Shown here piece by piece: positions 21,463-31,200 of a stretch of 64,000 nucleotides of DNA; positions within the stretch are counted from its first letter, which is position 1, and every line of letters starts with the position of its first letter. Source of the stretch: Euglena gracilis. Taxonomy: Eukaryota; Euglenida; Euglenophyceae; Euglenales. The notes under the pieces are model-generated. The model saw only the letters and a program-made list of their open reading frames with translations, ran no database searches and was not told where the DNA came from. The stretch covers positions 41,362,426 through 41,426,425 of the forward strand of contig CP154955.1 in NCBI GenBank assembly GCA_039621445.1, given 5' to 3'. The position numbers and the translations under genes are program-made.

Positions 21463-22660
21463 GGCGGACGGTTCTTCGTTGGGGTTGCAAAAACTTGGTC
21501 TTTGTTTGCATTTGGAAGGGTTGGACCAGAAATTGCAATTTTTTGAGTGATGAGGACCTGAGTTAGGTTGCTACAAATTTGGATGGAAGTGACTCCCCAG
21601 TGCAAGTTATCAACCGAATGATAGTTGCAAGGGATTTGGAGGACCAAAAGGAGGATGAACGCGTAGGAAAGTTGAGTGAAAAGGTTTTGCAAGATTACAG
21701 GGGATGGTATTTTGGTCGTCTCCATTTCCAGACCCCCCGGAAAGAAGGAAATATGGCTATGTACACATACCGATGAAGAAGGGGGCAAATCCAACCATAC
21801 AGAAGCCTTTTCATGCACGGTGAGATGCAAGAGGCAGTTGAGAAAATCACCCAAGACTGGCTTCACATAAAATACATTGAGCCAGCCACAGCCAAAAATT
21901 CTGAGTGGCTGTCCCGGACTTTTCCAGTTCCTAAAAAAATCCAACCATATTCCTTGGAGAGAGTGGTGGACCTCAGGGTCCATACAGCTAAACAAGACGA
22001 TGCAATGAGGACATTTTGGTCAAACATGGTGCAAACCAAATGTTTTCGATCATAGATTTGAAGCAACTCACCAACAACCCCTACGCCCAGAACGTTGACC
22101 CATAACGTGTTGTTTCACCCCCAAAGGCATTTTTCAGTGGAGTGTGAACGTGATGGGTTTGACAAATGCCTCCCCAACAATTTCAACAAATGGTCGATGA
22201 CCGTTTGGCACCAGTAAGGGATATCGCCACAGCGTACATAGATGACATACTGGTGGGACAACCGTCGGGGAAGGGAGGACCTGGTGGAGGCACATGAAAC
22301 AGATTTGAGGGGGGTGTTAGAGGTGCTCAAAACGGACCTTTTGGTGGCTGATGAATTCAAATACCATCTTTTTGTGGAGGAGATTTAATTTGGTGGGAAA
22401 ATCCTAGGAAACGGGACTTACGAGACCAGCACCTGGTAAGCTACGAGCGATCGAAAAGTGGGAGGTTCCGAAAACAATTATGGCTTTTAGAGCCTCTTTG
22501 AGATTCACAAATTATTGCAACGCGTACATTCACAATGTATGCCGAAATAGCTGCCCGGTTGCAAGATAAATTGAAATTCCCCAGGGAAGTGGGAAAGAAA
22601 GGAAGTCGGAAACCTGTGGAATTTGATGGAAAGGATATAAAAACTTTTGAGGAGCTGAAA
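21463..22660 (+). pseudogene. pol: M2 reverse transcriptase, heavily frameshifted
   Basis: Pieces that align with element III RT include EKITQDWLHIKYIEPATAKNS, a VMGLTNAS-like segment, AYIDDILVG (YIDD intact) and ALRAS/FTNYY-like remnants. At least five frame changes are needed to follow it, so there is no functional protein. Confidence 0.8.
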
Positions 22661-23515
22661 AAAAACGGTTGTGTTCGGGCCTAATGTTGCCACGGGCAGA
22701 CCGAGATAAACCCTTTGTGCTGAGGGTTGATGCCAGTGGGTACGCCGTACGGGCAACTTTAGAGAAAATGAAGGAGGGGGGGAGGAAGACCCACAGCCCA
22801 GGATGTGATTGAGAAAAAAAGCTGTTCCAGTGGCATTCATGTCTCGAAAATTGACCGAGAGGAAAAGAAAATGGACCCCCAGGGAGTTGGAGACGTACGC
22901 CATAATTTTGGCACTACAAAAATGGGAGAGTTGGATTGGATTGCAACCCGTTTTGGTTATCACCGACCACCAAAGTTTGGAGTCTTGGCCAAGTGAAGTC
23001 CTGGACACCCCCAGCGGTCCGGCTGGGAAGAGGGCGAAATTGCACCAAACGCTCTCCAAGTATGATTTGACGGTGGGATACATCCCGGGTAAAAGAAAAT
23101 ACCGTAGCCGATATCCTTAGTCGGTGGGCATACCAAGCTTCACCGGCCTAAGGCCCTAAGGGACATGAGTAAGCACGGGTCGGACGAAGACAAGGATGAA
23201 ATGAAAATTTTATCCGGAAGGAAAAAGAAGAGGAAAAAGAGTGTTAGGAGACAAGAACCAAACCAGATCAATATTCTTAATGGCTGGATACGGGGGGTGA
23301 CCACCCGTAGTGGCAAAAAAAAACACAACGCCTTAGGAGGAAAAAGAAGAGTGCACATGGAGGGGAGCCGAGGGTGGGGTAGACCCAGGAGGAAAAGACA
23401 CCCCTGTGGACACCCACTCACACGGGCCCATGAAAGAAACGAGTTAATTTTTGGGATGAGAAAGTGGGGGGGGGCAGACGACCACTGGCCCGGAGACGGC
23501 TGAAAGTTCGACGGG
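22661..23515 (+). pseudogene. pol: M2 RNase H and linker, truncated by element III
   Basis: LRVDASGYAV, AVPVAFMSRKLTERKRKW, the Glu in PRELETYAII and VITDHQSLESW are visible. The last Asp region is shifted. The linker shows GWIRGVTTRSGK, as in element III (WIRGVVTRSGK). The sequence meets the terminal CA of the reverse-strand LTR at 23516. Confidence 0.8.
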
Positions 23516-24223
23516 TGTTCAGGGCCGCACCCCCCTCCCGTGCCGGGGCCGGGCCAGGCCCCCCCTCGCCGGGGTCCGTCCCCCCCAGCCACCAGCCCGT
23601 GGGGAGGTGCGGGTGCCCCCACCGGAACCGGGTTTTTTTCCCAAAAATGGTGGGCTCAAGTCATTTTCGGGTGTTTCCCCCGGGTTCCCTCCCGGCTGGG
23701 ACTCCCCGCGTAGGATCGGTAACAACATTTCAAAAATTCCCCAAACTCCCATTGAAAACCTTTGGTGCTATCCTTCGGAATGTGGTTTGCCAACCCAAAA
23801 AATGCAAATAGCACAAAGAATGCCACACACCAAGACCGATGTCCGGAAGTCCACACACACCGGAATGGGTCAAAAAGGTGGCCGGAGGGCGTCCGGCAGT
23901 TAGAAAATCCCCTGTCACTATTGAATCAATCCACTTCCACCGTAGAATTCAATACTTGTCAAATATCCAAAAGATCTTGTTGATTTGAATTCCGCTTCCA
24001 AAACTTCAACTTCGAATAATGGCCAATAAAAAAACCCACAAATGTCTGTGAAATGGGGATAATTAGCTACCTTTGGGGTTTTTGTTCAAACTCGAGAATG
24101 AATTGGAAGGTTTCCGAAAAGTGAATTTAAGCGCGCACTTAGCGATGTTGTGCGCGACTTTTAAAAATGGTCCTTTGGGTGCTCCCCCCCCCCTAGACCG
24201 TTGACGACCCCCAACGGTCTACA
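23516..24223 (-). repeat. 3' LTR of element III (M2-type, 708 bp)
   Basis: It starts TGTAGACCGTTG right after a polypurine tract and ends TGAACA. It carries GATCCTACGC at 23717-23708, 192 bp from its end, against 203-218 bp in the other M2 LTRs. The text ACTTGAGCCCACC and the GGGAAAAA-type segments match other M2 LTRs. The first 30 bases fold into a perfect 10-bp hairpin. The LTR sits inside element II. Confidence 0.82.
24194..24221 (-). repeat. Perfect hairpin at the start of the element III LTR
   Basis: TAGACCGTTG and CAACGGTCTA pair over 10 bp with an 8-base loop. It sits one base inside the LTR 5' edge. The 50542 LTR starts with a GCCGGC/GCCGGC hairpin in the same place. Confidence 0.85.
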
Positions 24224-24236
24224 CCCCCTCCCTTGC
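24224..24236 (-). promoter_or_regulatory. Polypurine tract of element III
   Basis: On the minus strand GCAAGGGAGGGGG abuts the LTR. The same context, GTCCGACTAA then GTCGCA and GGGGAGGGGG, precedes the LTR at 50542. It would serve as plus-strand DNA primer. Confidence 0.8.
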
Positions 24237-24984
24237 GACTTTAGTCGGACTCCGAAAAAAAATCAAAATTGCAAAAAATCGCATTTTTGGGAAGCGGGGG
24301 GGGGGAATCGAAGATGAAACTCTTTGGAGAGAAATGAGGAACCGGATAAACAAACAGGCCTATGCCCCTCTCAAAAATTCAGAACTTACATTGTATGCCA
24401 ACCCATACAATGTGTTCACCATCTTCCGATCAAGCACATTAAAAGCCTCATGATGCCACCCAAAAAACGCGCACGTGTGTGTGCGGTGTGTGGGGTGTGG
24501 GTGTGGGTGTGGGTGTGCGTGCATGCGTCCAACTCCTCCTTCAATTGTCTTCAAGTCCAAATCCGAAGTCCGTTCCCAATGGAAAGATGGGCAAGGGGGA
24601 CTTTCTTCACATCCTTGGTATGTGCCCCCCCCCCAACTATTTGTTCTTGCGACCATGTGCGAATGAAACGGGCAGCATTTCCTCCCTTTTTTGTCATCGT
24701 TGTGGGGAGAAAATGTCCCCCCCCCCCTTGGAATGATGTATCCCTCTCCAAAAATCATAACTTGAAAATCCATGAGAGAAGACCCAACTTGAACCTACTT
24801 AACAATTTTTGGTGAAAAATGTGAGAGTGAATCAACCTTTGAAACCAAGAAGCGTCCTACTTGATTGCAAAGGAAAAGAATTACAAAACCTCTCAACTCA
24901 CTCGGTGAAAAAAAGGGAATTGGTGTCATAAACAAAAGATTGCTTCGGTCCAATGGGAATTCTTGCCAAGGGGAATGACTCATC

Positions 24985-25320
24985 GCCCCCCCCCCTTTTT
25001 CACTTGGGGTTTTTGACTTGGGGGAGAATCCATGGCCGCTCCTCCTTTACCAAGGGGAAAATTGCTTGGCCCCCCATCTGGGGGTAATGAATAATTCCCC
25101 CCCCTTTTCTTCCGGGGGTTAAAAATTCGCCCTCCCCCCCCCGGGGGAAAAATAAAATTCCCACCCCCCCCTCCAGGGGGAAAATAAAAATTCACCCTCC
25201 CCCCTCCGGGGGACTTAAAAAAGTCCGCCTCCCCCCCCCCGGGGAGGAAAATAAAAATTCACCTCCCCTCCCTCCGGGGGAGTTGAAAAAATCGGCCTCC
25301 CCCCCCCCGGGGGGGAATGT
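24985..25320. repeat. Palindromic C-run/G-run array
   Basis: Six or so units of roughly 40-45 bp, each a C run of 6-10 followed by a G run of 4-7 and an A/T-rich spacer (GAAAATAAAAATTCAC and variants). Each unit can fold on itself. Confidence 0.75.
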
Positions 25321-25452
25321 GCTCAAAATTCAATCTCCTTGAAGGGCTCCAAAAAAAAAAATCGAAAAAAATTCTTGTGAGCGTGTCTAAATGAATCCAC
25401 AGGGGCTATGGCCATCCAACAAATCTCACACTCTCCCTACTTACGTTTTTGC

Positions 25453-25571
25453 TCTCGGGACTCTCCAACTCTCGGGACTCTCCAACTCTCGGGACTCTCC
25501 AACTCTCGGGACTCTCCAACTCTCGGGACTCTCCAACTCTCGGGACTCTCCAACTCTCGGGACTCTCCAAC
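25453..25571. repeat. 17-bp minisatellite, seven copies
   Basis: Exact head-to-tail repeats of CTCGGGACTCTCCAACT, seven units in 119 bp. There are no spacers, so it is not a CRISPR array. Confidence 0.95.
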
Positions 25572-25728
25572 TGCCGGGGGGTATGCGAATAGGGATGCGT
25601 GGGGGCAAGGGATGCGCAGGGGGAAGGGAGGAAGGACGGACGGATATAAACGATGGGAGGACCTCTAAGAGGCCATTTGTCGATGGACGGCGATCGTGGG
25701 GTCGTGGTAGGGGTGGGCGGGCATTCCT

Positions 25729-26817
25729 TCACCACCCGAGGTTAATGGTTCCGGAGCGGCCACCTTTGCCTTGGGGGTGCGGCCATGCTTGCGGTGGTTG
25801 GGGCCATTGTTGTGGTGGAGGCCCGAATCCCTTTCCTTGGCCTTTGCCTTGTGGTGGATAGGGTTGGGCCGTCCAACAAGCCCGTGCCAAGTGGCCCCAT
25901 TTGCCGCACTTGTAACACCTTCTCCTTTGCGGCGCCTTGGTTGGTGTAGATGTGTGGGTTGTTGAAGTGGGAGTTGGTGTTGAAATGGGCTTCGGCGGTA
26001 ACCCAAGGCTATCGCGAAGCTTGGCACCAAAAACACATGCCTCTCCACCCCCACCCCCCCCCCCAAAACCAGGGGGCTTGAAATTGGGCCCCCGGAGGTT
26101 GTATACATCAAACATATAGTCAATCCCCCCCCATGTGCCTTCAAATTGGCACACACCGCACTACTCCCACCTCAGGGCCTCATCGGCCCACGTGCGGTCT
26201 TCGGTCCATGTGGGGTTAAACCCCCCATTCACGGGGGTTTCTCGTCGCGGTCGTGGTCGTGGTCCGGGGGCTTGCCCATTCAACCGTCCTCGGTGTCCCG
26301 GGGGGGTTTGCCAAACCGCAGGTCGTGGGGGGGGTGAGTAGCCTCCGGCCCCCACTTGACCACCCCTCCCGAAAATTGGGGGTCCATACCTTCGAGGGGG
26401 ACGCGTGTCATCCAATAATCGCATTTCCAACACATCCGTTTGCGTCCCAACTTCTTTCCTCGCCAACGCATCCCCCCATGGCGTGCAATTCTCCTCAAAT
26501 CCGCACGTCGTGCAAGCTTTTGTGTACTTTCGACCTTGCCCAAAAGTCGTTGGCAACAAAAGGGTCGTCTCACGAAAACAATTTCCGCAAATCTCATTGA
26601 GTTCCCCCGAACTCCTCATTTCAAGCACGCGCCTATACTCGGCACGCCACCCTTCTTCTTCGACCCCCCAACCCGGCATGATGTTTTGTGTGTTATTGAA
26701 GTCGGCGAGGGTAGAAGTAGGAATGTTGGTGTCGACGTCGATGGGGGTGGTGTGGGTGTCGGTGTTGGCGGTGGTGACGGCGGTGGTGAATGCGTCCATG
26801 GTGGTCATGTCGATCAA
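25729..26817 (-). CDS. Extra 3' ORF of element III: zinc-ribbon-like cluster plus CCHC knuckle, one in-frame UAG
   Basis: A single frame of about 363 codons lies on the element's sense strand between the chromodomain and the 3' LTR. It is interrupted only by TAG at 26163-26161. Part one (219 codons) has a Thr-rich start, then ICGNCFRETT and KACTTCGFEENC (a CX2C...CX2C...C cluster, probably zinc-binding) and a Pro/Arg/Gly-rich tail. Part two (142 codons) has CYKCGKWGHLARAC, an exact CX2CX4HX4C zinc knuckle, then a basic Gly/Lys/Gln/Pro-rich tail. The nearby Gag nucleocapsid lacks such a knuckle, so this protein could supply an RNA-binding role. The family is not recognised. It could also be a captured host sequence. 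Confidence 0.6.
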
Positions 26818-27273
26818 GGGAACCTTCCAACCTCCGTGCCCCCTTCCTTCCTCCCTCCTACCTTTGAAGGAATGCCCGCGCTTTGGTATTTACAAACATG
26901 CAACGGCTATTTACAACAATTATAAAGTCGGGGCTCCCGGCGTGCTGGAGCTTCCCGCTTCACTCCTGTGACAAAGTGGCCAACACCAAACAACAAGAAT
27001 GAGCAAAATAAAATGTCGCGGGCAAATCAAACAAAATAATGATGCACAAATGTGTATGTGCGCAAAGCAAAATGAATGTACGTGTATGTGCCCGCATGCA
27101 AAGGAGATGTGCACACACAAAATGGAGGATAGAAATGAGCGGAGGAGCGTGAAATCAAGGCCCCCCGGTGCCGCACGGCACTTGGCCTCGTTCCACCTCC
27201 CAGAGCTTCTAAAAATTGAGCTCACCGTGAAAAATCCAAAAGAAAAGCAAAAATGAGCCTCAATGAAATCGGC
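26818..27273 (-). other. Spacer between chromodomain stop and 3' ORF
   Basis: About 450 bp with no recognisable feature. Short frames here have no motif. Confidence 0.5.
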
Positions 27274-27744
27274 TCACAAAGATTTTTGAAGCTCCCCCAT
27301 TAAATTCACCTTCAGATTTTTGTGTGCACAATACCGAACCAACTCATGGCTAAACCGATGAATGAAATTTCCAATGGGTTCCCAGGTTTCTTCCCCCTCC
27401 GAATAACCAACCCATTTTGTGAGAAATTCCCACGAATCCCCCTTCCTACGGTGGGCCAAAATTTTCTCAACCTCCCATTCATCGGGCATTGCCTCCTCCT
27501 CTTTTTCCGTCCGTTTGAAAAAATACAAAGGAACCCCTTTACCAAAAACTGGTGGTTCCCTATACTCCTTGAGAAAACTTCGGTGTGCCTTAATTTGAAC
27601 ACCCGGTTTGGTTTCCACGATATAGCTTCTTTCCCCCTCCCGGCCTTTAACAATACCGGGACCAATCCACCTCGAGTTTAATTTTTCACCCGAACCCTCG
27701 GGTCGTTTGTACCACACATGTGTTCCAATTTTTAATGGTTCCAT
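27274..27744 (-). CDS. pol: Integrase C-terminal region with chromodomain, element III
   Basis: A 156-residue frame. Residues 1-60 form the C-terminal DNA-binding/GPY-like region (GTHVWYKRPEGSG, SRWIGPGIVKG). Residues 88-126 form a chromodomain (DEWEVEKILAHR, FLTKWVGYSEGEETWEP) with aromatic cage positions W90, W111 and Y114 kept. Such domains bind methylated histone tails and are thought to direct chromovirus integration. It is frameshifted from the core by an indel near 27760, otherwise intact to its stop. Confidence 0.88.
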   Translation of the reverse strand: MEPLKIGTHVWYKRPEGSGEKLNSRWIGPGIVKGREGERSYIVETKPGVQIKAHRSFLKEYREPPVFGKGVPLYFFKRTEKEEEAMPDEWEVEKILAHRRKGDSWEFLTKWVGYSEGEETWEPIGNFIHRFSHELVRYCAHKNLKVNLMGELQKSL

Positions 27745-28230
27745 TTCTCTTCGACCTTGGTTAATCCTTTTAGCTTGGACCTTGGTTTAACACCTTTGCC
27801 ACCGTTTCATCGATTAGCTTCGTTCGATGAAAAAATTGTTGGGCATCCTCACACTCTTTGGGTGCTTGGTAAGGGACCCCCCCGAGGGGACGTTCCCTAC
27901 CGGTCATTATTTGGTATGGGCTAAAACCACCCTCCCCCTTCACATCATGAATCCTATCCAAAGTTTGGGGAAGAGCCTCAACCCAATTCATTTTCCGTTC
28001 ACAAAGAGTTTCCTCAAAATTTGCATCACTTGTTGACCCGCCCTTTCCACCCGCCCGTTGGCTTGGTGGTGGTAGGCTTGAGAAAAAGCTTGCCGAATTC
28101 CCAAAAATGAGCACATGGTTTGCCACCATGTGTTCACGAAATGACTCCCTTGGTCGCTAGAAATGATAGAAGGAATCCCAAAAAGTCTCAAATGTTTTAG
28201 CATTGCCTTTGCCAATTTTGCACCAATCTT
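27745..28230 (-). pseudogene. pol: Integrase core, second half, element III (frameshifted)
   Basis: The frame that continues after the polyprotein shift reads AKAMLKHLRLFGIPS, then SSDQGSHFV with the second catalytic Asp, and NGRVERAGQQ with the catalytic Glu. After another shift near 28010 it continues KMNWVEALPQTLDRIHD and GGFSPYQIMTGRERPLGG. Together with the first Asp in the polyprotein, all three DDE residues are present. Only small indels separate the pieces, which suggests recent damage or sequence error in homopolymers. Confidence 0.85.
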
Positions 28231-31200
28231 TTTCTAAAAAAGGTATGGCCACGATCCAACCGGAGTGCCGGTCAACACACACCGCCATGGTATTGTAATT
28301 TTCCCCCTCATACTTTACCAATGGCATTTTGAAAAGATCTAAGGCCACACTCACCATGGGTGCCGGTGGAATGGGTGTTGAATCTATGGGTCCCTTCAAA
28401 GTCTCCCCCCTTGAACTTGCTTGGCACGTGACACAATTTTTGGAACAACTTTCATTGAAAACACGTGCCCTTTTTTCATCAGCCCATGCGTACCGCAAAA
28501 TGATGAAATTCCACACTTTTTCCGGACCAACGTGTCCCAAGAATTCATGAACCTCTTGTACAATGAATTCTTGAAAAGAAAGTGGGACACACAATTTCTC
28601 CTCAAAAAACATGCGGTCTTTGTGAACTTTCACACCCTTTGGCCACTCACCGTCATTTTGAGTTGCTAGCCAAATTTCCTTCCAAGTGGGGCATTCGGTA
28701 TACGCAACTACCCAATCTCTCTCCCAAACTGATTTTGTTAGCTTGGGGGTTGCACTTGGAGAAGGTGAGGCCTCACCTTCTCCCGTCCCCCCCCTCGGTA
28801 ACTCATTAGTTGGAAGTTTTGGGCTAGTCACCAAATTTCCCGCAGGGTCCACTCCATCCCAAAAGGTAACTCTCCTCTTACCCTTTTTCGAACCAAAATT
28901 CCTAGGCCCTTGTGAGTGAGCGTCTTCGGTGGTGTTTGTTCCTCCCGGACTTTCTACACTCTCGGTACCCCTCCCTGATGCATCATCCATAAAATCGGGT
29001 GCCACCTCTTTTCCACTGCGGGTTACCACCCCCCTTATCCACAAGTTACGAGCGTTGGGCTGATTTTTGATTTTGACCAACAAGCAATTTTTCTCATCTT
29101 CCCTCTCCTCTCTTATGAGCTCCTCCATTTCCCTCTTATCTTCGGCCGAACCATGTTTACTAATGTCCCTTAGAGCTTGCGAAGCGGGGTACGCCCACCG
29201 ACTTAAAATGTCGGCAATGGTGTTTTCCTTCCCCGGAATATACCCCACTGTCAAATCGTATTTTGAGAAAATTTGGTGCCATCGTGCCCTCCTCCCCACC
29301 GGTCCACTTGGGGTGTCGAGCACTTCTTTTGCCCATGCCTCCAAACTTTGGTGATCGGTCAACACCAAAATGGGTTGGAGACCAATCCAACTTTCCCATT
29401 TTTGGAGTGCCAAAATTATGGCATATGTCTCCAATTCCCGGGGGGTCCATTTTCTTTGCCCCTCGGTGAGTTTTCGGGACATAAAAGCAACAGGCACCGT
29501 TTTTTTGTCCAAAATATCTTGGGGTGTGGGCGTACCGTTTCCTTCTTTGAGTTGTTCTAAAGTTGCTCCTACGGCATACCCACTCGCATCAACTCTCAAA
29601 GCAAAGGGTTTATCGGGGTCTACCCTCTGAAGAATTAATCCGGAACACAAGCGTTTCTTTAACTCCTCAAATGCTTTGTGTTCAACCTCCCCGAATTCAA
29701 CCCATTTTTTGCTGCCTTTCTTGCCTTCCTCCCGAGACACCTTCAACTTATCTTGCAAAGGTGCCGCAACTTGGGCATACATGTGTATGTAGGTGTTGTA
29801 ATAATTTGTGAAACCGAGGAAAGCCCTTAAGGCCGTTATGGTTGTAGGAACCTCCCATTTCTCAATGGCGCGTAATTTGCCGGGGGCCGGCCGACGCGTG
29901 CCATGCCCCAAAATCTGGCCACAAAATTCCACTTCCTTGATGAATAATTCCGCTTTTTTGGGGTCCACTACAAAAATTTCCTCGGCGAGTAAATCCAACA
30001 CCCTACACAAATCCCTTTTGTGTGCCTCGAGGAGATCCTCCCCCTCCCCAACGGTAGTCCCTACCAAAATGTCATCAATGTATGGGGTAGCAATATCCCT
30101 TACGGGTGCTAAACGGTCATCCATCATTTGTTGGAATTGTTGTGAGGCGTTAGTTAACCCCATTACATTCACCCTCCATTGGTAAAGACCCTTTGGTGTG
30201 AAGGAGCAAGTTATAGGCCTACTATCCGGGTGAAGCGGCTGTTGGTGAAAGGCTTGTTTTAAGTCCAAAATAGAGAACATTTGGTTTGCGCCATGCTTCA
30301 CCAGGATGTCTTCGATTTTCGGAAGAGGGTAGTTGCACCTACGGGATTGGCTGTTGGGTCCCCTCATGTCAACAACCCCCCTCCAAGGAAAATCGGCTGA
30401 CTTTTTGGGCACGGGGAATGTTTGTGAGAGCCATTCTGAATTTTTTGTTGTGGCTGGCTCGATGAATTTCATATCAATCCAATCTTGAGTGATTTTTTCC
30501 AAAGCTTCTTTTCGTTCCCCGTGCATGAAGAATGGTTTTTGTCGGGTAGGCCGCGCTCCTTCTTGCAAAGGTATGAATGCATAACCATATGGTCCTCTTA
30601 CGGGTGGGTCGGGTTGTACCTTAGACCGAAATACGGTTCCATCATACCTTCCAAAAATTTCCGCTCTTAGCTTCCTTATTCTCTCTTCCTCTTCGGATTC
30701 CGTTTCATTATTCCCCGGCCCCTCCCTTGCAATGATCATTTTGCGAATAGGTAGGGGGTTTTCATTTGCCATTTCCAAATTCTTGCCCAAAATTTTGAGT
30801 GAGTGCTCGTCCAAGGTTTGTCCCCTTTGATCAAAACCCTCCATCGGAAGGTGAAAACCAAACTTTTCCAAATTCGTCACACCCCCCCCTTGGGGTAGGG
30901 TGCAAGGGACTTTTCCTTGCCGTTTTCTCCTATGATCTCTCACACCGAACAAAAATGTCAATTCGGGTTCTTCCACTACCAAAGCACGGTGATGTGGAAA
31001 AATTCCGATTTTTGTGCGTACAAGCCATGGGTATGATAAAATTGCGTCCACTTTGATATTGGCTTCATAAAATTCCACATCGTACTCAAAATCTGTGGGT
31101 GGGGTGTTATCGTTCACCTCCCCTTGCAACTTCATCACCACCTTAGTGCACCTCCCCCCACCACTCAAGGCTTGACCGTTAGCGGTTTCAAACCTCAAGG

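Larger units (their letters stand above)
14877..23515 (+). mobile_element. Element II: decayed M2 chromovirus with two methyltransferase-like domains, interrupted by element III
   Basis: The order is LTR, gag, UAG, C5-MTase, Dam-like domain, protease, RT, RNase H and linker. At 23516 the reverse-strand 3' LTR of element III begins inside the RNase H-integrase linker. An M2 integrase, chromodomain, 3'UTR and LTR in + orientation lie at 48361-51300 and may be the displaced remainder. About 450 bp of linker/integrase would then be missing. Most frames carry several indels. The bases before the LTR are CCAGG. CCAGG also occurs at 51307-51311, six bases past the expected end of the distant LTR, so a target-site duplication is possible but unproven. 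Confidence 0.8.
24237..25728 (-). other. 3'UTR of element III with repeat arrays
   Basis: No convincing ORF. It contains a GT-rich simple repeat (about 24470-24530), palindromic C-run/G-run units at about 24985-25320, and a 17-bp minisatellite at 25453-25571. Small palindromes such as CGACTTTAGTCG (24236-24247) lie next to the polypurine tract. Confidence 0.65.

Noticed and set aside
24470-24530. Coding region in the GT-rich stretch
   Set aside because: The overlapping frames come from a simple repeat and have no protein motif.
25453-25571. Possible CRISPR-like array
   Set aside because: The 17-bp units are head to tail with no spacers, in a eukaryotic retrotransposon 3'UTR. It is a minisatellite.
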